From NCBI GenBank assembly GCA_963812255.1, contig CAWEUM010000005.1:496001-560000 (forward strand): a DNA stretch of 64,000 nt, read 5' to 3'. Source of the DNA: DATJGR01 sp963812255 (GTDB taxonomy: Bacteria > Pseudomonadota > Gammaproteobacteria > Pseudomonadales > Azotimanducaceae). The position numbers and the translations under genes are program-made. Below, in pieces: positions 25,210-34,600 of the stretch; position 1 is the stretch's first letter, and each line of letters starts with the position of its first letter. The notes under the pieces were generated by a model. It was not told the origin of the DNA. It saw only the letters and a list, made by a program, of their open reading frames with translations, and did not search any database.

Positions 25210-25911
25210 ATGCCGAAAAAAGTAAACCACTCGGAGCGCCGCGACGAGTTTCTCCGGGCCGCCTACCGGATCATCAAGCGGGATGGATTTGCCGGCGTGA
25301 CCGTCAGAGCCGTGGCCAAGGAAGCGGGATTCACCACCGGTGCGCTGGTGCACTACGTCGATTCCATGGATCAGTTGCTGGTGGAAGCGTCCGAATATGC
25401 AGCGCGCGACGTACGCGCAAGAATGCTCGAGATGGAGAAACTTCCCGACAGCCTGTTGTCGATGCGCGAGGTGCTTTATCTCGCGCTGCCAAGCGACGAG
25501 GACAAGCGCGGCAACTGGAACTACTGGCTCGGCTTCTGGGAACGCTCCGTCCACAACGCCGCGGTTCGCGAAGTTACCCACGTTCGCTACACGGAATGGC
25601 TGAAGCGTACCGGGCGAATGATCCGGCGCGCGCAGAATGCCGGTGACATCCCGGCCGATGTGGACGTCAGGCTGGCGTCGCGCGCCTGCGTTGCGCTGAT
25701 CGATGGCATCGCGACCATGACGCTGCGTTCCGGAAGGTCGCTGTCCCCGAAGCAACAACGTGAGCTCGTTGACGCCTGGATGGTCGCTTGGCTGAAGCCC
25801 ACGCGCGCGATCGGCCGCGCGATCGGCAAAGTGCAGCCCGCTGCCGCCACGCGCAAAAGATTACAATCCCAGCGATCGCCGCGGGCGCGCCGGTATGGCA
25901 GTCAGGCATAA
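25210..25911 (+). CDS. TetR-family transcriptional regulator
   Basis: The product is 233 residues, started at MPKKVNHSERRDEF. The N-terminal HTH spans about residues 10-57 (FLRAAYRIIKRDGFAGVTVR, then AVAKEAGFTTGALVHYVDSM). The ligand domain is Trp-rich (WNYWLGFWERS) and fits hydrophobic-effector binding. The C-terminal tail is basic. It sits in the middle of a set of oxidative catabolic genes, and three copies of TGTAACAnnCGTT lie in the promoter regions around it. It probably represses the SDR-BVMO, VOC, VOC-LLM and TonB-receptor genes until a substrate or CoA ester appears. Confidence 0.88.
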   Translation: MPKKVNHSERRDEFLRAAYRIIKRDGFAGVTVRAVAKEAGFTTGALVHYVDSMDQLLVEASEYAARDVRARMLEMEKLPDSLLSMREVLYLALPSDEDKRGNWNYWLGFWERSVHNAAVREVTHVRYTEWLKRTGRMIRRAQNAGDIPADVDVRLASRACVALIDGIATMTLRSGRSLSPKQQRELVDAWMVAWLKPTRAIGRAIGKVQPAAATRKRLQSQRSPRARRYGSQA

Positions 25912-25974
25912 GACCTCGGGCGCGTCGCGCGCCATCGGCTGCTTCTGACGACCACACGGAGTAGTTGCAATATT

Positions 25975-25990
25975 TGTAACACACGTTACA
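25975..25990. promoter_or_regulatory. Operator-like site C (perfect dyad) before the TonB receptor
   Basis: TGTAACACACGTTACA is a perfect inverted repeat with 6-bp arms and a 4-bp spacer, 83 bp before the TonB-dependent receptor start. It matches sites A and B as TGTAACAnnCGTT and defines the full dyad that the other two only approximate. Confidence 0.68.
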
Positions 25991-26073
25991 TTTAATGCGG
26001 CACATGGGATGCGCAATGGACTGACTGACGCTACTTCGCCGGTCCGTCCGCCAAAAGTCGACAGGGGAGTAAC

Positions 26074-28392
26074 ATGCGGACCAACACTGGAATTGCCTTC
26101 GCGGGCAGCGTAATTGCGCTGTGCGTGTACGCTGCGCAAGCAACAGCAGAAATCGAAACCATCGTTGTAACCGCCGAACGGCGCGCCGAGAACGTGCAGG
26201 AAATTCCCATCGCGATCACCGCGATCACCGGCGACTCGCTCGACGCCACCGGCACCGTCGGGTTCAAGGAATTGCAGAACATCGTTCCTTCGTTGCGTTT
26301 CGGTGCAGGCGTCACGGGCGGCGAAAACGTCATCACCATGCGCGGCCTGGGCAGCCAGAACACGACGCCGGGCGGCGATTCGCCCGTCGCGTACAGCGTC
26401 GACGGTGTCTACCTGCAACGCACCACCGCAGTCGACCCGGAATTCTACGACATCGAACGCATCGAAGTGCTGCGCGGGCCGCAAGGCACGTTGTACGGCC
26501 GCAACTCGGTCGGCGGTTCGGTCAACGTGATCAACAACAAGCCAACTGATACCTGGTCGGGCTCGGTCGACGGACTGATCGGCGACTACTCGCAGCACAC
26601 GTTGCGCGGCTGGGTCAGCGGTCCGCTTCTGGACAATGGCGGGATGCAGATCCTGTCTCGCCTGACGGGGGTGTTTGCCGAACACGACCACTACTCCAAC
26701 AACCGTTCAACGTCGCCCGGCTCAACCAACGATCTGAACAATCAGGATTTCCAGTCCGTCCGCGGGCAACTGCTGTTCAACTTCAATCCGGATGTGAGCC
26801 TGCTGCTCACCGCGAGCGTGAATCAGGACGACGGCATTGCATCGCCCAACACAGCGTGGTGGGAGGTGCCGGCACGCTTCACTGGCGGCGCAAACCCGAT
26901 TGCCCCGGGCTCGGGGTGCGACTTCGGCACGAAGGCGAGCTACAAGGAACGCAAGTTCTGCCACGACGCACGCGAAAAAGCATCGAACCAGTTGACGCTT
27001 TACAGCGCCACGCTGAACTGGAATCTGGACTGGGCAACCGTCACCTCGGTGACGGGTTACAGCACCAACCGCGTAAAGCAGAACAGCGACGGCGACGGGT
27101 CAGAGCAGCCGATGGCGTACGGCAACCCGTGGATCATGCGTCAACACCAGTACTCGGAAGAGGTGCGTCTCGCATCCAACGACGAGTCGCAGCCACTCAA
27201 ATGGATCGCCGGGATGTACTACTTCCGGTCCGATAACTTCGAGAATTTCGGCTATACGGACACCGGGTACAACGACGTTTTCGCCGGACCCGCACCCGGC
27301 TTTCCGGGGGCCTTGGACGCCTTCACCTTCCTGAGCCACGGCAACACCGAAACGGAGTCCTACGCGCCGTTCGGACAACTCGACTACGACTTCGGCAAGA
27401 CGTCAGTCGATATCCCGCTGACGGTGACGCTCGGTCTTCGCTACAGCCACGACAAGAAAAGCGGTTTCAACTATCTCGACTACCAGCTTCCGTTCCTGTG
27501 TGGCGGCAGCTGCGGCGTGATCTCGGGTTCGTTCTCCGAGACCTGGGCAGAGACCACCGGCAAGTTCGCCCTGTCCTATCAGGCCAATGATAATCTTCTG
27601 CTCTACGCGTCCGCATCGAGAGGCTATCTCGCCGGCGGCAACATCATTGGTCTTGCGACCATCTACGATCCGGAAACCATGTGGTCGTATGAAACCGGCT
27701 TCAAGTCGAACTTCTGGGACAACAAGGCGCAGTTGAACATCGCCGCCTATCACGAAGAGATCAAACACCTTCAGGTCTTCATCCAGAACGGCACGCTTTC
27801 GGGTATCAACAACGTCAATGGCATCACGCGGGTGAATGGCCTCGAAACGGAGTTGACGCTCGCGCCAATCGAGAATCTGCAGTTCAACGCAACGGTGACG
27901 CTGACCGATGCCGAGTACGGCAAATACGTGACGACCGATGCGCGCTTCGGAACGCCCCCACCGGGTTGCAATCTCGACGCTGCCGGCAACCCCGTCGTGG
28001 GAGGCACGCTCTGCAACTTCAAGGGCAACAACCTGAGCCAGACGCCGCCGTACACCGTGAATGTCGGCTTGCAGTACACGTTCCATACCTCCTTCGGCAC
28101 GATCACGCCGCGCGTCGATTCGTTCTATTCGGGCCGGGTCGATTTCCTGCCGGACAACCTCCAGGGGCAGGACTCGTACACTCAGACCAACATTCACCTG
28201 GCGTGGGTGAGTTCGAGTGGGACCTACAAGATAGAAGGGTTCGTCAACAATCTGGAAGACAAGGACGTCATCTCCAACGACGGCCTGCAGTCGATCACGT
28301 TGGGCCAGCAGATGCTCGAGCCGGACAACTACATCTACTATCCGCCGCGCACCTACGGCGTACGCTTAGCCTATAACTTCGGAGGCCAATAA
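26074..28392 (+). CDS. TonB-dependent outer-membrane receptor
   Basis: The product is 772 residues with a signal peptide at about 1-25 (VIALCVYAAQATA). A TonB box IETIVVTAERR is followed by the plug domain (VQEIPIAITAITGDSL, IERIEVLRGPQGTLYGRNSV). A 22-strand barrel ends in the aromatic/aliphatic C-terminal strand YGVRLAYNFGGQ. It belongs to the large group near FecA/steroid- or terpenoid-associated receptors in oligotrophic Proteobacteria. No siderophore genes are near. It lies downstream of the TetR gene behind the perfect operator dyad, so uptake of the organic substrate of this cluster is more likely than iron uptake. Confidence 0.92.
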   Translation: MRTNTGIAFAGSVIALCVYAAQATAEIETIVVTAERRAENVQEIPIAITAITGDSLDATGTVGFKELQNIVPSLRFGAGVTGGENVITMRGLGSQNTTPGGDSPVAYSVDGVYLQRTTAVDPEFYDIERIEVLRGPQGTLYGRNSVGGSVNVINNKPTDTWSGSVDGLIGDYSQHTLRGWVSGPLLDNGGMQILSRLTGVFAEHDHYSNNRSTSPGSTNDLNNQDFQSVRGQLLFNFNPDVSLLLTASVNQDDGIASPNTAWWEVPARFTGGANPIAPGSGCDFGTKASYKERKFCHDAREKASNQLTLYSATLNWNLDWATVTSVTGYSTNRVKQNSDGDGSEQPMAYGNPWIMRQHQYSEEVRLASNDESQPLKWIAGMYYFRSDNFENFGYTDTGYNDVFAGPAPGFPGALDAFTFLSHGNTETESYAPFGQLDYDFGKTSVDIPLTVTLGLRYSHDKKSGFNYLDYQLPFLCGGSCGVISGSFSETWAETTGKFALSYQANDNLLLYASASRGYLAGGNIIGLATIYDPETMWSYETGFKSNFWDNKAQLNIAAYHEEIKHLQVFIQNGTLSGINNVNGITRVNGLETELTLAPIENLQFNATVTLTDAEYGKYVTTDARFGTPPPGCNLDAAGNPVVGGTLCNFKGNNLSQTPPYTVNVGLQYTFHTSFGTITPRVDSFYSGRVDFLPDNLQGQDSYTQTNIHLAWVSSSGTYKIEGFVNNLEDKDVISNDGLQSITLGQQMLEPDNYIYYPPRTYGVRLAYNFGGQ

Positions 28393-28469
28393 GGTCGTCT
28401 GGGTCGAATCCGCGCGGCCGTCGAACGACTGACCGAAGTGGCCAAGGCGAAACGATCCGGGCGCACGTT

Positions 28470-30023
28470 TCATTTCGTCCCCGCGACTGAATTGAGGCGG
28501 TGCGCCAGATAGGTGGGCACGGGCTGTGCAATGCCTTTGAATTCGAGATCGCCGAGATGCTCGGCGTGCACAGCGGCGCCCAGCATGTTGTGCACGCGTT
28601 GTGAGATCAGCACCTGGCCGCCCTTCGCTTCGCTGCAGATGCGCGACGCCAGATTGGTCACCGTGCCGATGGCGGCGTATTCGTAGCGGCCCTCGAAACC
28701 GACCTGACCACACGTCGCATAACCCGCTGCCACCCCCACGCCCAGCTGCAACTCGTGACCGCGATCGCGCCATGATTGCGACAGCACCTCGGCCGCATCG
28801 CGCATTGCCAGCGCCAGCGCCACCGCACGATGCGCTGGCTCATCACACGGCACCGGATCGTTGAAGATCACCATCATGCCGTCGCCGAGAAACTGCGCCA
28901 GCGTGCCGCCGTGCGCAAACACCAGCGGCCCGACGGCACTGTGCAGTTCCGCGATTACGGCCATCACGTCTTCGGGCTCGGCGCGTTCAGCGAATGGCGT
29001 AAAGGCGCGCAGGTCGCAGAACAGCACGGCGACTTCACGGCGGTGGCTCTTCAGCAGCTCGATGCCGCCCGAGGTAATCACGTCGGCCAGCTGCGGCGGC
29101 AGGAATCGGCGCATCAGGCTGAGCCGTTCCACTTCCTGCACCTGGCTCGACACACGCTGCTCGAGTTGGCGGTTCCAATCGCGCAATTCATCGGCCTGGG
29201 CTTCCACGCGTGCCAGCAGTGCGCGTTCGTTGTCGCGCAACCGTTTCTTCTCCATGCATGCGCCGATGCGCGCCTTCAACAGCACCGGGTCGAACGGTTT
29301 CGTCAAATAGTCCTCGGCGCCGGCTTCGATGCAGCGTACGACGCTCGCCATATCGTCGAGCGCGGAAATCATGATCACCGGGATGTCGCGTATCGCGGGA
29401 TCTGCGTGATGCCGTTCGAGCACCGCAAAGCCATCGAGGCGCGGCATCATCACGTCCAGCAGCACCAGATCGACACCGCCAACCGCCATCCGCTCCAGCG
29501 CTTCTACACCGTCGCGCGCTTCCACGACGCCGTAGCCCAGCCGCTGCAGTCGCCGGCCGAGTACATCGCGATTGGCCGCGTCGTCGTCCACCACCAGAAT
29601 CGTCTCGAGCCTGCCCGCTCGCGGTGCCTCGGCAACGCCCGGATTGCTGGCGGTGCCGGGCGCGCCGGTCGCCAGCCTGCGTGCCAGTTCGCCCAGTCGC
29701 GCGGTGGCGGCCGTCAGGCGCTCGAGGTCGGCCGGGGGCAGTGTGCCGGGTGATGCGCTCAACGCGGCTGTTGAGGCCTGCAGTTCGCCAACGTGCGTAC
29801 TCAGGCGCGCGGCTGACTCACCCGGCGCACCATCGGCATCGATGATGCCGGGCACCAGTTCCAGCACCTGCCGAGCCACCGAGCGGATGCGTTCGAGCTG
29901 CGCGGTGTTCTCGCGCGTCAAGTCTTCTTCTTCGAGCAGCAGCTCCGAGTAACCGATGAGGTGATTTACGGGCGTGCGCAGTTCATGGCGCAGCTCGCGC
30001 GTCTGTTCCTCGGTCAGATTCAC
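28470..30023 (-). CDS. Response regulator with class III adenylyl/guanylyl cyclase domain
   Basis: The product is 517 residues, started at the GTG that overlaps the upstream VOC stop (GTGA). Domains in order: a HisKA-type helix pair with His13 (ELRHELRTPVNHLIGYSELL) but no HATPase domain; a receiver domain with Asp190 (LLDVMMPRLDG) and Lys242 (LTKPFD); a coiled-coil linker; and a class III nucleotidyl cyclase domain. The metal-binding residues Asp337 (VLFCDLRAF) and Asp381 (FLGDGMMVIF) are both present, so the cyclase should be active. It would make cAMP or cGMP in response to phosphorylation. The lone HisKA helix may dimerise or exchange phosphate with the kinase nearby. Confidence 0.85.
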   Translation of the reverse strand: MNLTEEQTRELRHELRTPVNHLIGYSELLLEEEDLTRENTAQLERIRSVARQVLELVPGIIDADGAPGESAARLSTHVGELQASTAALSASPGTLPPADLERLTAATARLGELARRLATGAPGTASNPGVAEAPRAGRLETILVVDDDAANRDVLGRRLQRLGYGVVEARDGVEALERMAVGGVDLVLLDVMMPRLDGFAVLERHHADPAIRDIPVIMISALDDMASVVRCIEAGAEDYLTKPFDPVLLKARIGACMEKKRLRDNERALLARVEAQADELRDWNRQLEQRVSSQVQEVERLSLMRRFLPPQLADVITSGGIELLKSHRREVAVLFCDLRAFTPFAERAEPEDVMAVIAELHSAVGPLVFAHGGTLAQFLGDGMMVIFNDPVPCDEPAHRAVALALAMRDAAEVLSQSWRDRGHELQLGVGVAAGYATCGQVGFEGRYEYAAIGTVTNLASRICSEAKGGQVLISQRVHNMLGAAVHAEHLGDLEFKGIAQPVPTYLAHRLNSVAGTK

Positions 30024-30388
30024 CCTGGGCGATGCAGTGCGCAGAGCTTGTTGCCGTCGGGATCGCGCAAATAGGCGAGATAGATATTGTTGTCCCGAAG
30101 TCCCGGTGGGTCTTCGCACGTGGTGCCGCCATTGGCAACGCCCGCCGCATGCCAGGCATTACCCTCCTCGGCCGACTTCACCGCGAACCCGATCGTGCTG
30201 CCGTTGCCATGGGTTGCGGACTTCCCGTTGATTGGCGTGGTAATCGCAAACACGCCCGTTGGGCTCATGTAGAAATAGCGGTTCTTGTTGGCGACTCCAG
30301 GCCCGATGCCGATCGTGCCAAGCACCGCGTCGTAAAACTTCTTCGAAACCTCGAGATCGTTAACTCCGAGCATCACATGACTGAACAT
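30020..30388 (-). CDS. Small VOC/glyoxalase-like protein
   Basis: The product is 122 residues with AAGGAG just upstream of the ATG at 30386-30388. One VOC unit pair is visible: MFSHVMLGVNDLEVSKKFYD, HGNGSTIGFAVKSAEEGNAW, and AYLRDPDGNKLCALHRPG. The final segment has the DPDGNK turn common to glyoxalase-like proteins but Cys-Ala in place of the usual metal Glu, so metal binding may be altered. It overlaps the cyclase gene by 4 bp and is presumably cotranslated with it, an unusual pairing. Confidence 0.78.
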   Translation of the reverse strand: MFSHVMLGVNDLEVSKKFYDAVLGTIGIGPGVANKNRYFYMSPTGVFAITTPINGKSATHGNGSTIGFAVKSAEEGNAWHAAGVANGGTTCEDPPGLRDNNIYLAYLRDPDGNKLCALHRPG

Positions 30389-30554
30389 GATTTCTCCTTT
30401 TGATGTGCGACGAATGACGGAGCGAGGATCGTCCGACCGGCGCTGGTTGCGCCGCAGTCGCCAACGGCATGTTAACCGAATAGCGTTGCGCGCCGTCTCC
30501 GATCGTGCGCGGCTCACGTACGCGGGTGGATGATCTGCCAGCTGTTCAGCGGGT

Positions 30555-30956
30555 TCATCGGCGCGCGTCGTACCGCTCCAGCGTTCCAGACCAGGTGAGG
30601 AGCCGCTCGTCTGCCGTAAGCAGGGCTGCGCCCTTCCGAATCGCAGTTGCGAGGATGATTCGATCCGCCGGGTCACCCTGGAGCCCTTGCAATTGCGTCG
30701 CGTGGATTCCAGTTGCACCGTCGATGGGAAATTCCAGCAGTCCGGAGTTCAGCAGCTCCTCTCGCCATCGGGCAAGATCGAGGTCAGTGTTGATGCGACC
30801 CTTCGCCTCGAGCATCGCCACTTCCCAGAAGCTGATTGCGCTGACAGCCACCGCACCTTCCTCGAGCGCGGACTCCGTGCGTCTGCGGGCCTGGACGCCC
30901 AAGCGGTCGCTGTTCTGGTCGAGCCACAGCAGCGCATGCGTATCGAGCACGATCAT
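30555..30956 (-). CDS. vapC: VapC-type PIN-domain ribonuclease toxin
   Basis: The product is 133 residues. The PIN-domain acidic residues are present: Asp5 in VLDTHALLW, Glu45 in SFWEVAML, and the C-terminal GDPADRIILATAIRKGA with its Asp residues, then LLTADERL. The DTHALLW and FWEVA motifs place it in the VapC/FitB branch. It cuts RNA (typically tRNA or rRNA) when released from its antitoxin. It overlaps the antitoxin gene by 4 bp (ATGA), the classical VapBC order. Confidence 0.9.
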   Translation of the reverse strand: MIVLDTHALLWLDQNSDRLGVQARRRTESALEEGAVAVSAISFWEVAMLEAKGRINTDLDLARWREELLNSGLLEFPIDGATGIHATQLQGLQGDPADRIILATAIRKGAALLTADERLLTWSGTLERYDARR

Positions 30957-31180
30957 CGGTCAGCTTCCCAAGCCACGTCGACGGGTGACTCGATGTCGCC
31001 AGAGAGTTCGATCATGCCCTGATGGCCGCCAATCAACCCAGCGGCGTGCGGTCGCACCGGTACCAGCTTGGCCACGGGAATCCCATTCTTGGTGATCGTC
31101 AGTTCCTCACCGGTCTGTGCGACCTGATCCATTAACTTCAGACATTTCGCTTTGAATTCAGAGGCTTTGATCGTGTCCAC
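30953..31180 (-). CDS. vapB: VapB/Phd-type antitoxin
   Basis: The product is 75 residues with a GTG start (DTIKASEFKAKCLKLMDQVA). The N-terminal Phd/YefM DNA-binding fold is seen (ELTITKNGIPVAKLVPVRP), with an acidic, presumably unstructured C-terminus that would mask the toxin. The operon is probably autoregulated: an 18-bp perfect palindrome lies 22 bp upstream. The cassette is inserted between the cyclase/VOC pair and the CheY-kinase operon, all on the minus strand. Confidence 0.88.
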   Translation of the reverse strand: MDTIKASEFKAKCLKLMDQVAQTGEELTITKNGIPVAKLVPVRPHAAGLIGGHQGMIELSGDIESPVDVAWEADR

Positions 31181-31202
31181 GGACGCGCAACTCGATTGGT
31201 GA

Positions 31203-31220
31203 CTATGGTCATGACCATAG
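31203..31220. promoter_or_regulatory. Perfect 18-bp palindrome, probable VapB operator
   Basis: CTATGGTCATGACCATAG is identical to its reverse complement and lies 22 bp upstream of the vapB GTG. Phd/VapB antitoxins bind such symmetrical sites to repress their own operon. It is also within the spacer downstream of the CheY gene. Confidence 0.65.
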
Positions 31221-31322
31221 ATCTTCTCGAGTGTGAAATCAACGCACTCCAGGCCACTTCCCTATCAGTTGGGTATGACTCGGTCCGAGCGAAGTTGTCC
31301 TATTTGCATCCGGGTGAGACGT

Positions 31323-31694
31323 TCATGGTGCTGCCACACCCAGCGCCCCCATCTTCTCCAGCAGGCGCGGCAGGTCCACCGGCTTGGTGTCGTAGTCGCT
31401 ACAACCCGCTTCCATCGCCTTCTCGCGATCGCCCGCCATCGAATGCGCCGTCAGCGCGATGATGGGGATGTGTTGTGTCGACGCGTCGGCCTTGATCGCG
31501 CGGGTGGCCTCCCAGCCGTTCATCACCGGCAGGCTCATGTCCATCAGCACGATGTCGGGACGCTCCGTCTTCGACATCGCCACCCCTTGTGCGCCATCCA
31601 CCGCGAATACCACATCGAAACCGCGCCGCTGCAATCGGCGCGACAACATGTCGCGGTTCATTTCGTTGTCTTCAACCAGCAGCACTTTCGGCAT
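31323..31694 (-). CDS. Single-domain CheY-like response regulator
   Basis: The product is 123 residues and consists only of a receiver domain: acidic Glu8-Asp9 (LLVEDNEMN), phosphoacceptor Asp52 (VLMDMSLPVMNG), Thr/Ser switch region and Lys104 (YDTKPVDL). Its start follows directly on the stop of the giant histidine kinase gene, so the two form an operon and a cognate pair. Without an output domain it must signal by protein contact or phosphorelay. The REC-cyclase protein encoded 1.3 kb downstream is a candidate partner. Confidence 0.88.
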   Translation of the reverse strand: MPKVLLVEDNEMNRDMLSRRLQRRGFDVVFAVDGAQGVAMSKTERPDIVLMDMSLPVMNGWEATRAIKADASTQHIPIIALTAHSMAGDREKAMEAGCSDYDTKPVDLPRLLEKMGALGVAAP

Positions 31695-34600
31695 CTAGGA
31701 CACTCCTGTGGCGTTGGCGTCGACGACCACTGACGGCAGCGTGACGGTAAACCTCGATCCCGCGCCGGGCGTCGATTCCACCGTGATGTCGCCGCCCATC
31801 ATCATGCAGAACTGGCGGCTGAGTGCGAGGCCAAGACCGGTGCCGCCGTATTTGCGTGCCGTGTGCGCCTCGGCCTGCGAGAACGCTTCGAACAGACGCG
31901 ACATCTGTTCGTCGGTGATGCCGATGCCGGTGTCGGTGATTGCGAACGTATGGGTCGCAGTTTCGGACTGCCGACGCACCGTCAGCGTAATCGTGCCGCC
32001 CTCGGTGAACTTGGCCGCGTTCGACAGCAGATTGAACAGCACCTGTCGCATCTTCACGAGATCCGCGTGCAGCACGCCGACGTCGGCGCTGCAGTCGATC
32101 ACGAATTCGTTGCGATTCTTTTCCACCAGCGGGCGGACGATGGATTCGACATCCTTGATGAGCGCGCTCACCTCGAAGTCTTCCAGATACATCGTCATGC
32201 GTCCGGCTTCCACCTTCGACAGATCCAGGATGCCGCTGATCAGCGTCAGCAGATGTTTGCCCGCGGTGTGGATCTTGCCGAGGTCCGGCAGAAAATCATC
32301 CTGACCCAGATCTTCGCATTCCTCCTGCAGCAACTCCGTGTAGCCAATGATCGCGTTCAGCGGCGTGCGCAGCTCATGGGACATGTTGGCGAGAAATTCG
32401 CTCTTGTGACGTGAGGCCACTTCGAGCTCCTGGGTCTTCGTTTGCAGCTGGTTGAACAGCCGGGCGTTTTCGATGGCGATGACCGCCTGGCTGGCCAACG
32501 CTTCGAGCACGGTTCGGTTGCGTGCGGTAAAGCGTCGCGTGCCATCGCGGATTACAAGGATGGCGCCCATGGGACCGTCGCGGCCCGGCATCGGCACGGC
32601 AAGCGCGGCCAGTTCTGTCCGGCCTTCCGCGCGATTTTGCTCCGCCGCTAACGGATACTGCTTCGCCCATTGATCAACCGCGCCTGCAACGTCGATCACC
32701 TCATTCCCGAGCGCAGCTCCAATGAACGAGCCGCGTCGGTTCGGGTTATCCCGATCAAACGGATATGATGCGCCGGTGTTTGTATTGGACCCCCACTGTC
32801 TAAGGGTCTGACCGTCAACATGGGCCACGATCCCGGTCTCGGCGTCACACAGCTGCATCGCCGCCTCCGCAATCTTTGGCAGCGTGGCATCGAGGTCCGC
32901 CGGCGCGCTCGCAATGATCGACAGCACGTTGCCCAATACCTGCTGGCGATCGAGGTTCTCGCTGACGATCTGATTGCTCTCGCGGAGTTCGCGGATGAGG
33001 CGCGCGTTCTCGATGGCGATGGCGGCCTGATCGGCGAAGGATTGCAGCAGTGCAATGGCCGCCGGCGCGATCGCATCGTCGGTCGCGCTAAAGACGACCA
33101 GGAAACCGAGCACTTCGTCGCCACGCGGAATTGGGATGATTGCGACCGCGCGGAGACCTCTCGCCAACCACTGTTCGTGCTCCGCGGCGTCCGATACATC
33201 TGCTGGATTCCACAACTCGGTCCGGCGACTGCGCGCAGCGCGGCGGAAGCGTTCGCTCAACGGTATCGGCGTTCCGAGCGGTGGGGCGGTGGCAGACAAA
33301 TCCTGGAAGGACATCCCGCGTACAGCCCTGAAATCGCCGTCCAGAAGCGACAGCGAAACAGACATTCCCGTCAACCGGCGCGCCGCATCGGCGATCGCCT
33401 GCAACGTTTCATCGAGCTGCTCCGGCGCCCGGCTGATCTGCCGCAGGATGTCGCTGCTCGCTTCCTCGCGCCGCAGCGCCTCGGTGATCTCCTTGTTGCG
33501 CGCCTGCAGTTCGTTGAAGACGCGTGCGTTGTCGATGGCGATGACCGCCTGCGCGGCGAAGCGTTCCAGCAGCGAGACGTGTTCCGGTGAAAACGGCCGT
33601 GCTGTGCTGCGTCTGACGCCGATCAGTCCGATCGGCCCGCCCGTGCCGAGCATCGGCGCCCGCACCACCGCAGCCTCCGTCAAACCATCGCGGCGGGCCG
33701 TCGCGGCCGGCACCGGATACGCTTTCGCCCAGCTGTCGATGGTCCCTGCAAACGATTCGGTGGTCGTGGGAAGGGAATCGGGCCACACGCCCGATGTGTC
33801 CGTCCGATGGCCGCGCAGATGGTCCCACACGTGCCATTCGTCTGCGTCATCCTTGAAAACAATGGAGGCTACATCGCCTTCACACAGCCGCCTTGCTGCC
33901 TGACCGATCGTAGCCACCACCTGTTCGATGTCGCCCGGCGATTGACTGATGATGCGCAGGATGTCGGCGGTGGCGGTCTCGCGTTCAAGACCTTTGGCGA
34001 GTGCATCGTTGCGCTCAACCAGCAACTGCTGCGCGCGCGCCGTTTCAATGGCTATGGCAGCCTGTCCGGCGAAGTTCTCGAGCAAGCGCTGCTCGGCCGC
34101 CGTGAAGGGTTCGGGCGAGGCTCTCGTGACGGCCAGGAAGCCGAATGGTCCGCGGCTGGTCATGAGCACGGTCTTCAGCAAACTCTGGGTGCCGGTGCGC
34201 TCCCACAACTCGGCGATGTAAGGCACTTCGTCGCGGACCTTGTCCGGGCCGCCGTGCAGCATGACGGTACGTTCGCGCAGCAGGCGCGCATTGTCCGCCG
34301 GCTCGTCTTCCGCGGAGTCATAGGGACTGGGTGATGTGAGGCGAACATCGCGGTTGAGCGTGTCGCCGTGTGCGATCGCCACGCGCTCAGCGCGCGTGGC
34401 GTTGGCATCGCGCCAGCGCGCAATGAGCGTGATGCGGGACCTCAACAGCCGGCCGGCCTGCAACACCACGGCATCGAGTGCCGCCTGCAGGTTGTCGGGC
34501 GAACGACTGATGAGTTCGAGAATCTGGGCGGTGGCTGTCTGCTGCTCCAGCGCCGCTGTCAGTCCGGCGTTACTCTGCTGCAACTCAGCGAACAGCTGAG

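Noticed and set aside
28393..28469. Hairpin between the TonB receptor and REC-cyclase genes as a terminator
   Set aside because: The complementarity is broken by an internal mismatch and no T-run follows, so it was not listed as a feature.
28776..29753. A 325-codon plus-strand frame inside the REC-cyclase gene
   Set aside because: Antisense shadow; the opposite strand has clear cyclase and receiver motifs.
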